From NCBI GenBank assembly GCA_963663265.2, contig CAXXXM010000002.1:1364001-1428000 (forward strand): a stretch of DNA of 64,000 nt, given 5' to 3'. The translations under genes and the position numbers were made by a program. The stretch comes from JAEXOD01 sp963663265 (GTDB taxonomy: Bacteria; Bacteroidota; Ignavibacteria; Ignavibacteriales; Melioribacteraceae). Of the stretch, positions 53,175-64,000 are shown piece by piece (positions within the stretch are counted from its first letter, which is position 1; every line of letters starts with the position of its first letter). The notes under the pieces are model-generated. The model was not told the DNA's origin. It searched no databases and was given only the letters and a program-made list of their open reading frames with translations.

Positions 53175-53540
53175 TCAAATATTTAATAAGTCTTCATCTC
53201 TAACTAACATTAATACGGCACTATGTGGAACTATAACAAGTTTTTCCTTGTGATATTCAATTTCAACTGCATCTTTTCGTAAATATAGAGCATAATCACC
53301 CGGTTTAGCTTGCAAACCTATATATTTTGTATTTGTTTTTTCTTTCCAAGGCTCTTCATCTTCATTATTTGAAGCAATTGGATAACCGGGTCCAGTTTTT
53401 AAAATATACCCACCCTGTACCTTTTCCTTTTCAGAAACACTTGGGGGTAAATAAAGACCGCCATTACTCTTTTGAGTATTCTCTTCCGGTCTAATCAATA
53501 CTTTGTCACCAATAACTATCAGTTTTTCAGTATCTACCAC
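53175..53540 (-). CDS. divergent GroES-family co-chaperone
   Basis: The 121-residue product keeps the Cpn10 beta-barrel landmarks: LIVIGDKVLIRPEE at the start, SNGGLYLPPSVSEKEKVQGGYILKTGPGYP, then KPGDYALYLRKDAVEIEYHKEK and PHSAVLML at the end. A family-specific insertion (NNEDEEPWKEKTNTKYIGL) is typical of the extra GroES-like protein of Bacteroidota and relatives. No groEL is adjacent, so partner and role are uncertain. The frame extends to an ATG at 53591, but the GTG at 53540 has a GGAG six bases upstream and begins right at the conserved domain, so it is preferred with moderate confidence. Confidence 0.78.
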   Translation of the reverse strand: MVDTEKLIVIGDKVLIRPEENTQKSNGGLYLPPSVSEKEKVQGGYILKTGPGYPIASNNEDEEPWKEKTNTKYIGLQAKPGDYALYLRKDAVEIEYHKEKLVIVPHSAVLMLVRDEDLLNI

Positions 53541-53709
53541 ATGTTCTCCTAATATTTCTAAATTAATAAATAATATAAATAATTTATGCATTTATTTAAA
53601 TGTTATTTGTGTGAATCCAATAAAAAATATTAAGCAAATAGAACTTTATGTCCTATTTTTTAGTTTAGACAAATAAGTAACAATAAATTATTATAACTAA
53701 GAGGAAAGA

Positions 53710-54252
53710 ATGTTAACTATTGGTGAAAAATTTCCCGAATTTAATAAAAAAGCTGTCATTTCAATGGAAGCTGGAAAAGAATTTGGAACATTGAGTTCAT
53801 ATGATTACAAAAAAGCCGGTAAATGGTTAGTAATGTTTTGGTATCCCAAGGATTTTACTTTTGTCTGCCCAACTGAAATTGCTGAATTTGGAAATCAATA
53901 CGAAGAGTTTAAGAAAAGAAATGCATATTTAATTGGTGCTTCAACCGATTCAGAGTTTGTCCATTTAGCTTGGAGAAGAGATCATCCAGCTTTGCGAGAT
54001 TTACCATTCCCGTTGTTAGCCGATACTTCCAAATCACTCTCTGAAGATTTGGGCATTTTAGAGGAAAATGAAAAAGTTGCTTATCGTGCAACATTTATCG
54101 TTGATCCTGATAATATTATACGATTTGTTTCCGTTAATGACTTATCGGTAGGAAGAAATGTTAACGAAGTTTTAAGAGTTTTGGATGCTCTTCAAACAAA
54201 AGAATTAACACCATGTAATTGGACCAAAGGACAAGATACATTACACGTATAA
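53710..54252 (+). CDS. typical 2-Cys peroxiredoxin (AhpC/Prx family)
   Basis: The 180-residue peroxiredoxin has the peroxidatic Cys53 in DFTFVCPTEI, the supporting Thr and Arg (KAAT/WRRDH, with His and Arg near 88-92), and a resolving-type Cys169 in LTPCNWTKGQ near the C-terminus. It reduces hydrogen peroxide and organic hydroperoxides in the cytoplasm; the electron donor is not obvious, as no ahpF or ahpD is adjacent. A Shine-Dalgarno (GAGGAAAG) precedes the ATG. The gene is divergent from groES and ends in a strong terminator. Confidence 0.93.
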   Translation: MLTIGEKFPEFNKKAVISMEAGKEFGTLSSYDYKKAGKWLVMFWYPKDFTFVCPTEIAEFGNQYEEFKKRNAYLIGASTDSEFVHLAWRRDHPALRDLPFPLLADTSKSLSEDLGILEENEKVAYRATFIVDPDNIIRFVSVNDLSVGRNVNEVLRVLDALQTKELTPCNWTKGQDTLHV

Positions 54253-54270
54253 AATAAAGTTGCTATTCAT

Positions 54271-54319
54271 AAAATGCTCCTTCTACCCTTTCTTTTAAGG
54301 TTTTAGGAGCATTTTTTAT
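54271..54319 (+). terminator. rho-independent terminator after the peroxiredoxin gene
   Basis: AAAATGCTCCT pairs with AGGAGCATTTT across a loop of about 23 bases and is followed by TTATTTT. The A-rich 5' flank gives a U-run on the minus strand as well, but the minus-strand gene ending at 54402 is 83 bases away. Confidence 0.8.
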
Positions 54320-54401
54320 TTTAAACCTTTTCTATTACAAAAGCATAAAAATATTAAAAACAAAAATTTAGTAATGTATTAATCATACTTTCTAAGATTT
54401 T

Positions 54402-55514
54402 TTATTCGTTTGCACTCTTTAAAGTAAATATAAAACTTGTCCCTTTATTTAATTCACTTTCAACTTTAATAGTACCATTATTCTTTTCTACTAATTCTTT
54501 ACAAAGAATTAAACCTAAGCCTGTGCTTGTTTCGCCGGCAGTACCTGAGTTATAGAACTTTTGGTCAAGTTTAAATAGCTTTTGAATATTTTCTTTGCTA
54601 ATACCAACACCGGTATCTTCAACAACAACTTCAATTAAATCATTATTAAGTCTATTTGCACTTATTGTAACTTTCCCATCCGTTTCTGTAAATTTTACTG
54701 CATTAGATACTAAGTTACGTATAATTGTATTTAACGTGTTTTCATCTGCCTCAACAATAATGCTGTCATCAACATTATTAACAAGTGAAATATTTTTGTA
54801 ATTAGCTTTTTCTCTTATAACACAGATATTAAATTCAACTATTTCAAACAAATTAATACTTTTAGGTATAATATCAACTAATCCTCTTTTAATCATCGAC
54901 CACTGGAGCAAGTTTTCAAGCAGCTTGTATAAAACATCGGCAGAATTTTTCATTCTGATAACAGTTGATTTTAGTTCCTCAGGTGAAAAATCTTCAAGTT
55001 CTTCCGCCAGCATTTGTGTCAAGCTTAAAAATCCCGTAAATGGGCTTTTTAAATCGTGTGCAATTATAGAAAAGAATTTATCCTTTTCGGTATTAAGCAA
55101 TAATAATTCTTCGTTCTGTTTCTTTATTATTTCTTTTGATTTTTTTAGTTCAAGTTGATTCTTAATTCTTACAAACATTTCCTTCGCTTTAAAGGGTTTT
55201 GTAATGTAATCTACACCACCCATTTCAAAACCTTTTACAATATCAGCCTCTTCTGTTTTGGCAGTTAAAAAAATGATAGGAATTTCTTTTGTTTTTTCCC
55301 ATTTTTTTAATTCCTCACACACTTCATAACCGGACATATCTAACATCATAATATCAAGCAAAATTAAATCCGGCAATTTTTCTTTTGCAATATTAATTGC
55401 ATTCTTTCCATTACTGGCAATAAGTAATTTATAGTATGGATTTAAAACAGTTGCTGCCAATTGTAAGTTTTTTGGCTGATCGTCTACTATTAAAATTACA
55501 TCTTTATGTTCCAT
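54402..55514 (-). CDS. receiver-histidine kinase fusion (REC-HisKA-HATPase)
   Basis: This 370-residue soluble protein has an N-terminal receiver (acidic pair DD at 11-12, phosphoacceptor Asp54 in LILLDIMMLDMSG, Lys in YITKPFKAKE). A short coiled coil leads to HisKA with His153 in IIAHDLKSPFTGF, then HATPase_c with NLVSNAVKFTE, EDTGVGISKE and STGLGLILCKE. Such REC-HK proteins link one phosphorelay to another. The gene starts at the base next to the stop of the 1163-residue hybrid kinase gene, so the pair are translationally coupled. Confidence 0.93.
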   Translation of the reverse strand: MEHKDVILIVDDQPKNLQLAATVLNPYYKLLIASNGKNAINIAKEKLPDLILLDIMMLDMSGYEVCEELKKWEKTKEIPIIFLTAKTEEADIVKGFEMGGVDYITKPFKAKEMFVRIKNQLELKKSKEIIKKQNEELLLLNTEKDKFFSIIAHDLKSPFTGFLSLTQMLAEELEDFSPEELKSTVIRMKNSADVLYKLLENLLQWSMIKRGLVDIIPKSINLFEIVEFNICVIREKANYKNISLVNNVDDSIIVEADENTLNTIIRNLVSNAVKFTETDGKVTISANRLNNDLIEVVVEDTGVGISKENIQKLFKLDQKFYNSGTAGETSTGLGLILCKELVEKNNGTIKVESELNKGTSFIFTLKSANE

Positions 55515-59006
<3,492 letters not shown>

Positions 59007-59008
59007 TA

Positions 59009-61489
59009 TTAATTATTAACAAGTATTTTATCAAAATAATGTCTGTTCAGATGCAAAATAAATTGCGAGCCTTTCCCTTTTTGGCTTAAAACCTTAATAG
59101 TGGCTTTATTGATATCACAATAGTGTTTAACCAAAGCCAAGCCCAATCCGGTGCCTTCAAAGGAACGAATGTACCCCTCTTCTTCTTGAGTAAAAGCATC
59201 AAACAGCTTGGGTAAAAATGCTTCTGAAATACCTATACCTGTATCTTTAATCGATATTTTTAATTTATCCTCTAACTCAGAAATTTCTAAATCTACATTA
59301 CCGTGTGGTGTATATTTAATAGCATTATCAATTAAATTAACAATAATTTGGGCTATACTATATTGGTCACCATAAACTCTTGTATTTACAGTATCAATTT
59401 TTACATTTAAATCCAAACCTTTGCTTTTGGCAATATAATACATTTCTTTTGTAATATTTTCAACCAACTCTAATAAATTAAACTCGGAATAGTTTGCATC
59501 GTACTTTCCAGTCTGAACTTCCGACATATTCAGCAGTAAATCAATAGTTCTTATAAGCCTTCTACTTGCTGACTCTATATTGTTATATAAACCGAAAATT
59601 TCACTTCCAATTTTACCCTCAACCTCGTCTTTAATCAAAGAATTAAGAGATAAAATTGCATTAATTGGTGTTCTTATTTCATGTGACATTTGAGCTAAAA
59701 ACTGCGATTTCATTTTATCTGCATGTACAGCTCTTTCTTTAGCCTTAACAAGTTCAAATTGAGTTTTTCTTTGTTCAGTTATATCACGTACTAACGAAAG
59801 TATTCTATTTTCCCCACATCTAACAGCTCTATTTTCAAAATATTTCATTTCTCCTTTAATTCTAAGGGAGTATTCAAATTCAACTATTTTATCCCCTTCA
59901 ATCAATTCTTTAAGCTTATGTGTTACTAATATTGCCAAATTTTTCGGAAAAACTTCTTGCACCTTTTTATTTACAAACCTTTCACGAGGAATAAAAAGTA
60001 GATTGTCATCGTTACTCCAACAATCCAAACAAACTCCATCATTGGAGAACAAAAAAAGCAAATCGGGCATAGCTGAAAGCATTGCATCATTTCTTTCATT
60101 AATTTCTTTTAATGCAAGCTGTGCTTTTTTCATATTGGTAATATCTCTGTTGCTCGATCTTCTTCCAAAGTACTCATTTGAATTGTTATAGATAGCACTA
60201 CAGCCGTGCTGAATGTACTTTATTTCTCCATTTTTGCTTTTTATTCTAAATTCAACAATTGCTTCATTAGAATTCCCTTCTATTGAATGATAGAAATCCA
60301 AATGCATTTTATACTTGTTAAAGTCTTCTTGAATAACTAACGAAGGGAGCAGCATTTTGTTAGATAAAAATTCCTGTTGTGTATATCCGGTAATTCTTTC
60401 ACATGCTTTTGAAACAAATAGAAGTTGTCCATAAGGGTCAACCCAATATTCCATATCATAGGTATAATCAGCAAAATTTTTGAACATGTTTTCGCTGTCA
60501 TTCAAGTTCTTTTCGATTTGTTGTTTTTTTAATGATTGACTGATATATTCAGATGCTGTAATTAAGTATTTTTTTTCTGTTTCTGTCCATTTTCTTTCTC
60601 TTACACAATCATCAAAGCCAATAAAACCAAAAAATTCTTCCTTATACATCATTGGTACAACCAATAACGAAATTATACCCTGAGCCGAAAATAATTCTCT
60701 AAGCTCAATTTGAGGTATCTCTTTAATCAAAACATCAACAATTTCGCCATTACTCAATTTATCAAACAATTTTTGAGTAGTTTCATTAAGTTGGAAAATG
60801 TTTACAGTCTCTAAATATGATTCAATATCTTTATTGCACCATTCGGCAAGTGCTACGGCATACGGTTCTTTATCTAAGTCTTTTGCAATTGATACTGTAA
60901 TTCTACTTACTTCGGATGCTTTTCCTAATTCGGCTAATATTTCATCCCACGGAAAATTTTCATTAGCATCAACTAAATGATAAGCAATTTTATTAAGTGC
61001 CGTTAAATACAATTCCTTTTTTCTTAAATCGCTTACTATTATTTCATAGTTATTTTTTTTATCTACAATTATAAAGAAATTTTTCACAAATTCAGTTATT
61101 CGCGAAAACTCTTCAAAATAATCCATGCTTAATTTATTATTACTAACAATTACCCAAAAACCAAGCAATTCGTGAGCATTAAATATCGGGAAATAGCCAT
61201 AATTAGGTTTATTAATATCATTTGAATTAACAATATTAATTTTTTCAGGAGAATTATTTAAAAGGAAATTGTTTAAATCAGAATCTGAATAGTTTGTTAT
61301 TAAACTTGAAACTTCATTTATTACGTAACTATTTTCTCCATTTTCATATTTTGCAACAACAAACGCCAACCCTTTTGTATATTCTTTAACTAAACTCGAC
61401 AATGTATAAATAGTTCCAAATTGCCAATCATAATCAAATAATCGAGTGGTTAAATCAAATAATTTTTTCAAAAACTCATTTTTGTCCAT
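59009..61489 (-). CDS. GAF-PAS sensor histidine kinase
   Basis: The 826-residue soluble protein has an N-terminal GAF-like sensor region (about 1-150). A second, clearer GAF domain follows (about 165-330; LLVVPMMYKEEFFGFIGFDD). Two PAS domains are at about 340-460 and 465-580. HisKA has His603 in AQMSHEIRTPINAI and HATPase_c has NLIDNAIKYTPHG, KDTGIGISEAF and GTGLGLALVKHY. There is no receiver. The frame extends to 61522, but the ATG at 61489 is preceded by GGGAGAAAG and starts MDKNEFLKKLFDL, so it is chosen. It is the first gene of the kinase operon and ends two bases before the hybrid kinase start. Confidence 0.9.
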   Translation of the reverse strand: MDKNEFLKKLFDLTTRLFDYDWQFGTIYTLSSLVKEYTKGLAFVVAKYENGENSYVINEVSSLITNYSDSDLNNFLLNNSPEKINIVNSNDINKPNYGYFPIFNAHELLGFWVIVSNNKLSMDYFEEFSRITEFVKNFFIIVDKKNNYEIIVSDLRKKELYLTALNKIAYHLVDANENFPWDEILAELGKASEVSRITVSIAKDLDKEPYAVALAEWCNKDIESYLETVNIFQLNETTQKLFDKLSNGEIVDVLIKEIPQIELRELFSAQGIISLLVVPMMYKEEFFGFIGFDDCVRERKWTETEKKYLITASEYISQSLKKQQIEKNLNDSENMFKNFADYTYDMEYWVDPYGQLLFVSKACERITGYTQQEFLSNKMLLPSLVIQEDFNKYKMHLDFYHSIEGNSNEAIVEFRIKSKNGEIKYIQHGCSAIYNNSNEYFGRRSSNRDITNMKKAQLALKEINERNDAMLSAMPDLLFLFSNDGVCLDCWSNDDNLLFIPRERFVNKKVQEVFPKNLAILVTHKLKELIEGDKIVEFEYSLRIKGEMKYFENRAVRCGENRILSLVRDITEQRKTQFELVKAKERAVHADKMKSQFLAQMSHEIRTPINAILSLNSLIKDEVEGKIGSEIFGLYNNIESASRRLIRTIDLLLNMSEVQTGKYDANYSEFNLLELVENITKEMYYIAKSKGLDLNVKIDTVNTRVYGDQYSIAQIIVNLIDNAIKYTPHGNVDLEISELEDKLKISIKDTGIGISEAFLPKLFDAFTQEEEGYIRSFEGTGLGLALVKHYCDINKATIKVLSQKGKGSQFILHLNRHYFDKILVNN

Positions 61490-61596
61490 CTTTCTCCCAA
61501 CACTAAAACACCGTTGCAACAACTTCTTCCATAATTGTGTGCTTAAATTAATAAAAATTAATATATAATTCTACCTTTATATATGATAAATACAAC

Positions 61597-62895
61597 CTAT
61601 TTTTCAATATATTCATTCAAGCTGAATAAAATTTCCATTTGGAATTCTAAATTATCATAAGATTTTGAGTTAAACTTATGTTCTTTAATATTTATTTTTG
61701 TAAAAAACTCTTCTAATACAACGTACATATCTTTGTTGGGGTAACCATTATCGCGTAAAAAATGGACCAACTTAAGTGTTCTAAAGCCATCAAAGAAAAA
61801 CTTTTTTTGCTTAAATAGTTGCTCCGGTGTATTTTTACTTTTTATCACTTTTGTCCAAACATCTTCAAACTTAGCATTTTTTAAAAATTCAAATAGTTTA
61901 ATATCAATTTGAATCGCTTTATCTAAGTAATAATCGGCTTTGAACTCGTTTTTATCAAAAAACAATTCATTCCACAGTTTCAAAATCTCAAATATTTTTG
62001 GATCGTATAAAACATATTCGTTCAGTTCATGCGTTAAATATCGTGCAACCCTTTGTCCGGTTCCAAAAGGAACTCGCCACGAAGTTCTACCTTGAGGATA
62101 AACAAATGTACCTTTTATTACTTCAATATTTGTAACTTTAGCCAATTTTTCCATAAAATAAAAATCTTCTGCTGCTTTGCGTTTGTTCATTCCTTGTACT
62201 TTAACATAATACTCCGGAGAACAAACCATTGTTGAACCTATTGAATGAAAAGCAAATGGAGATTTTGAATATTTTAATGCTGCCACATAATAATTTAGAA
62301 ATATTTCGTAACAAGCTATTGCAAGTCTTTCTTCTTCAGTTGGGCTGTAAATATGCCTAAAAGGAATATAACCGGCTTTTAACCCCCGTTTTCTATACTT
62401 TTCTATTACTTCAAAATAATTCGTCTCAATTACACAGTCGGCATCTAAACAGATTAATAAATTATTTTGATTATAGTTAAACCTTTGCAATGCAGCATCC
62501 ATTCCAATTTTTCTTGCTAAACCAACACCTCCATCTTTAAGCGGGAGTCCATTTCCATTAGACGAAGCATCAATAAAGGCAATATTTAATTTATTTAATG
62601 AATTGTTTACATATTTTTTTAGATAGATTAACGTTTTGTTATTTTCTTCAATAATCGAAATATTTGAATCAACAAGATTATTAACAACAAAAATTATTAA
62701 AGAATCCTTATAACTTTCCTCATCATTACTTTCAAATGAATCAATTAACTTTGTAATATTGTTTAATTCGCTTAATACCGGAATAACAATAATACAATTG
62801 TACTTATTTGCATTATTACAGTTAAGGCTGTAAGAATTAAATTGATATTTTTTTAAGTAACTTTGGATATGGCTTGGGGGGTAAATATCATTCAT
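61597..62895 (-). CDS. family 2 glycosyltransferase
   Basis: The 432-residue protein has a GT-A fold core. YNCIIVIPVLSELNNITKLI is the N-terminal nucleotide-binding strand, GVGLARKIGMDAAL is the helix before the metal site, and LLICLDADCVIE carries the DXD (Asp-Ala-Asp). STMVCSPEYYVKVQGMNKRKAAEDFYFMEKLAK carries the acceptor acidic motif. It has no clear membrane helix. The frame reaches upstream to 62952 inside miaA, with possible starts at 62901 and 62895. 62895 gives MNDIYPPSHIQSYLKK and overlaps the miaA stop by eight bases (ATGAATGA), so it is preferred. Substrates are unknown. Confidence 0.83.
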   Translation of the reverse strand: MNDIYPPSHIQSYLKKYQFNSYSLNCNNANKYNCIIVIPVLSELNNITKLIDSFESNDEESYKDSLIIFVVNNLVDSNISIIEENNKTLIYLKKYVNNSLNKLNIAFIDASSNGNGLPLKDGGVGLARKIGMDAALQRFNYNQNNLLICLDADCVIETNYFEVIEKYRKRGLKAGYIPFRHIYSPTEEERLAIACYEIFLNYYVAALKYSKSPFAFHSIGSTMVCSPEYYVKVQGMNKRKAAEDFYFMEKLAKVTNIEVIKGTFVYPQGRTSWRVPFGTGQRVARYLTHELNEYVLYDPKIFEILKLWNELFFDKNEFKADYYLDKAIQIDIKLFEFLKNAKFEDVWTKVIKSKNTPEQLFKQKKFFFDGFRTLKLVHFLRDNGYPNKDMYVVLEEFFTKINIKEHKFNSKSYDNLEFQMEILFSLNEYIEK

Positions 62896-63802
62896 TAACA
62901 TAAAATTTGTTTTCGATAATTTGCGATGCTTTTTCGATGTCAGGACCTTCAACCCAATTAATTACTATTCCTTCTCTTTCCATTTTTCTAAACCATTTTA
63001 TTTGTTTTCGTGCAAATTCATAAATTGCACTATTTAATTTTTGATACATATCGTTATAATTAAGCTGCTTAAATAAATACATCCCAATATATTTGTACTC
63101 AAGTCCAAAAAACACAAGCCTGTCAAAAGTTAATCCATTCTTAATTAAAGATTCAACCTCTTCAATCATTCCGGTTTTAAGCCTTTCTTTCAAACGTTTA
63201 TTTATTCTTTCTTTAATAACTTCGTTTGGTAAAGTAATTCCAATAATTAAAGGATTATAAATAATGTTGGATTTATTATGGCTTTCTGTTTTAGCCCTAT
63301 TAATAAGAATCGCTTTAACTATTCTTTCTTTATCTAACAAATCTGTTGTGTTGTGAAGTTGAGGATTATTTTTTAGAAGTATCGATTGCAGCTCTTTGAT
63401 ATCCATTTTTAAATATTCCTCACTCTCCTTACTCGCCAAATCAACAGGTACCATATTGTAGTTGGTTATTATTGAATGAAGATATAAAGAACTTCCCCCA
63501 ACCATAAAAGGATTTTTATTGTTCTTTTTTATTATTTCAAAATATTCATCAAATTTGTTTTTAAACTTAAACAAATCAAAATTTTCATTAGGTTCAACAA
63601 TATCAATCATATAGTATTGTATTGTTTCCCCATTAACATTATACTCACTAATATCTTTGCCGGTGCCCAAATCCATTTGACGGTAAACCTGCCTTGAATC
63701 GGCAGATATTATTGCCCCGTTAAATTTTTGTGCAAGTGCTGTCCCTAATTTTGTTTTCCCGGTAGCAGTAGGTCCTAATATAATTACTAAATTATAGTTC
63801 AT
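62888..63802 (-). CDS. miaA: tRNA dimethylallyltransferase MiaA
   Basis: The 304-residue enzyme adds a dimethylallyl group to A37 of UNN-decoding tRNAs, the step before MiaB. The P-loop is GPTATGKTKLG (10-20), followed by ISADSRQVYRQMDLGTGK, the family's DSR-x-x-Y signature, and MVGGSSLYLHSII. The C-terminal EFARKQIKWFRKME stretch contacts tRNA. All key residues appear intact. The gene starts three bases after a kinase stop and its own stop overlaps the GT2 start, so it is embedded in an operon. Confidence 0.97.
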   Translation of the reverse strand: MNYNLVIILGPTATGKTKLGTALAQKFNGAIISADSRQVYRQMDLGTGKDISEYNVNGETIQYYMIDIVEPNENFDLFKFKNKFDEYFEIIKKNNKNPFMVGGSSLYLHSIITNYNMVPVDLASKESEEYLKMDIKELQSILLKNNPQLHNTTDLLDKERIVKAILINRAKTESHNKSNIIYNPLIIGITLPNEVIKERINKRLKERLKTGMIEEVESLIKNGLTFDRLVFFGLEYKYIGMYLFKQLNYNDMYQKLNSAIYEFARKQIKWFRKMEREGIVINWVEGPDIEKASQIIENKFYVNE

Positions 63803-63805
63803 TTA

Positions 63806-64000
63806 TTAAAAATCTTGTGCAATAGGAAGTTTAATAACAAAAGTTGAGCCTTGCCCTAAACTACTTTCAAAATCAATTGTACCGGAATGTTCTACAATAA
63901 TTTTTTTAGAGATTGAAAGCCCCAACCCTGTCCCTTCTTTTTTGCCATGACTCATAAATGGGTCAAATATTTTATCTTTAATACTGTCAGCTATTCCTAA
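63806..64000 (-). CDS. histidine kinase, C-terminal part only (5' end outside window)
   Basis: The 64 visible residues are the end of a HATPase_c domain: IKDKIFDPFMSHGKKEGTGL (G2/F box), then GLSISKKIIVEHSGTIDFES and GQGSTFVIKLPIAQDF before the TAA at 63806. The sequence is in frame up to the window edge, so the rest of the kinase lies beyond it. The tail has no receiver domain. It is followed after three bases by miaA. Together with the kinases at 44087-61489 it extends the signalling island to the right. Confidence 0.9.
   Translation of the reverse strand, partial: LGIADSIKDKIFDPFMSHGKKEGTGLGLSISKKIIVEHSGTIDFESSLGQGSTFVIKLPIAQDF

Overview
The window reads as a strongly AT-rich chromosome segment from a Gram-negative, probably anaerobic or facultative member of the Bacteroidota/Chlorobiota/Ignavibacteriota group. 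This is inferred from family content: a carboxypeptidase-regulatory-domain TonB receptor, an OMPP1/FadL porin, TlpA-type thioredoxin proteins, BatA, DUF6132/DUF1858 proteins, a divergent GroES typical of that group, and very large PAS histidine kinases. No rRNA, tRNA, CRISPR, transposase, integrase or phage gene was recognised. Most genes are tightly packed and many start codons lack a clear Shine-Dalgarno; where one is visible it was used to choose the start.

Layout. 1-2741 (minus): a truncated secreted protein, a TPR/SPOR protein, MiaB and a 51-residue membrane protein. 2742-4905: a repeat-rich intergenic zone around one GT2 glycosyltransferase, with heptamer tandem arrays, a cluster of short perfect palindromes and two inverted copies of a longer dispersed repeat. 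4906-17798 (plus): SpoIID-like protein, GT4 glycosyltransferase, BatA-like VWA protein, HflX, histidine ammonia-lyase, class III nucleotide cyclase, and a 1449-residue acyl-CoA dehydratase activase-like protein. 17795-22822 (minus): TonB receptor, MntP and a thioredoxin lipoprotein. 23042-26019 (plus): ClC chloride transporter and a glutamate-racemase-like protein. 26050-31943 (minus): extradiol dioxygenase, NAD-dependent epimerase, CAT-fold acetyltransferase, HAD phosphatase, methyltransferase, GNAT protein and an unknown protein. 32109-33696 (plus): DUF6132, DUF1858, TlpA and DUF2203 proteins. 33697-38054 (minus): VUT transporter, OsmC, yeast-type cytosine deaminase, NCS2 permease, SDR, and a TrpF paralogue lacking the catalytic cysteine. 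38183-43698 (plus): a secreted hydrolase-like two-domain protein, a TPR histidine kinase and a FadL porin. 44087-64000 is a signalling island with five large kinases or hybrids and a stand-alone receiver. GroES, a metallopeptidase, a peroxiredoxin, a GT2, MiaA and the tail of another kinase are interleaved with it.

How the genes fit together. MiaA and MiaB, at opposite ends, make ms2i6A in tRNA. The cytosine deaminase and NCS2 permease form a plausible pyrimidine salvage pair. The activase and the thioredoxin proteins point to redox and anaerobic metabolism. The signalling island contains sensors, receivers and kinases but no DNA-binding or second-messenger output domain, so its output must lie elsewhere or be protein-protein.

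All product calls rest on reading motifs by eye, without database searches.
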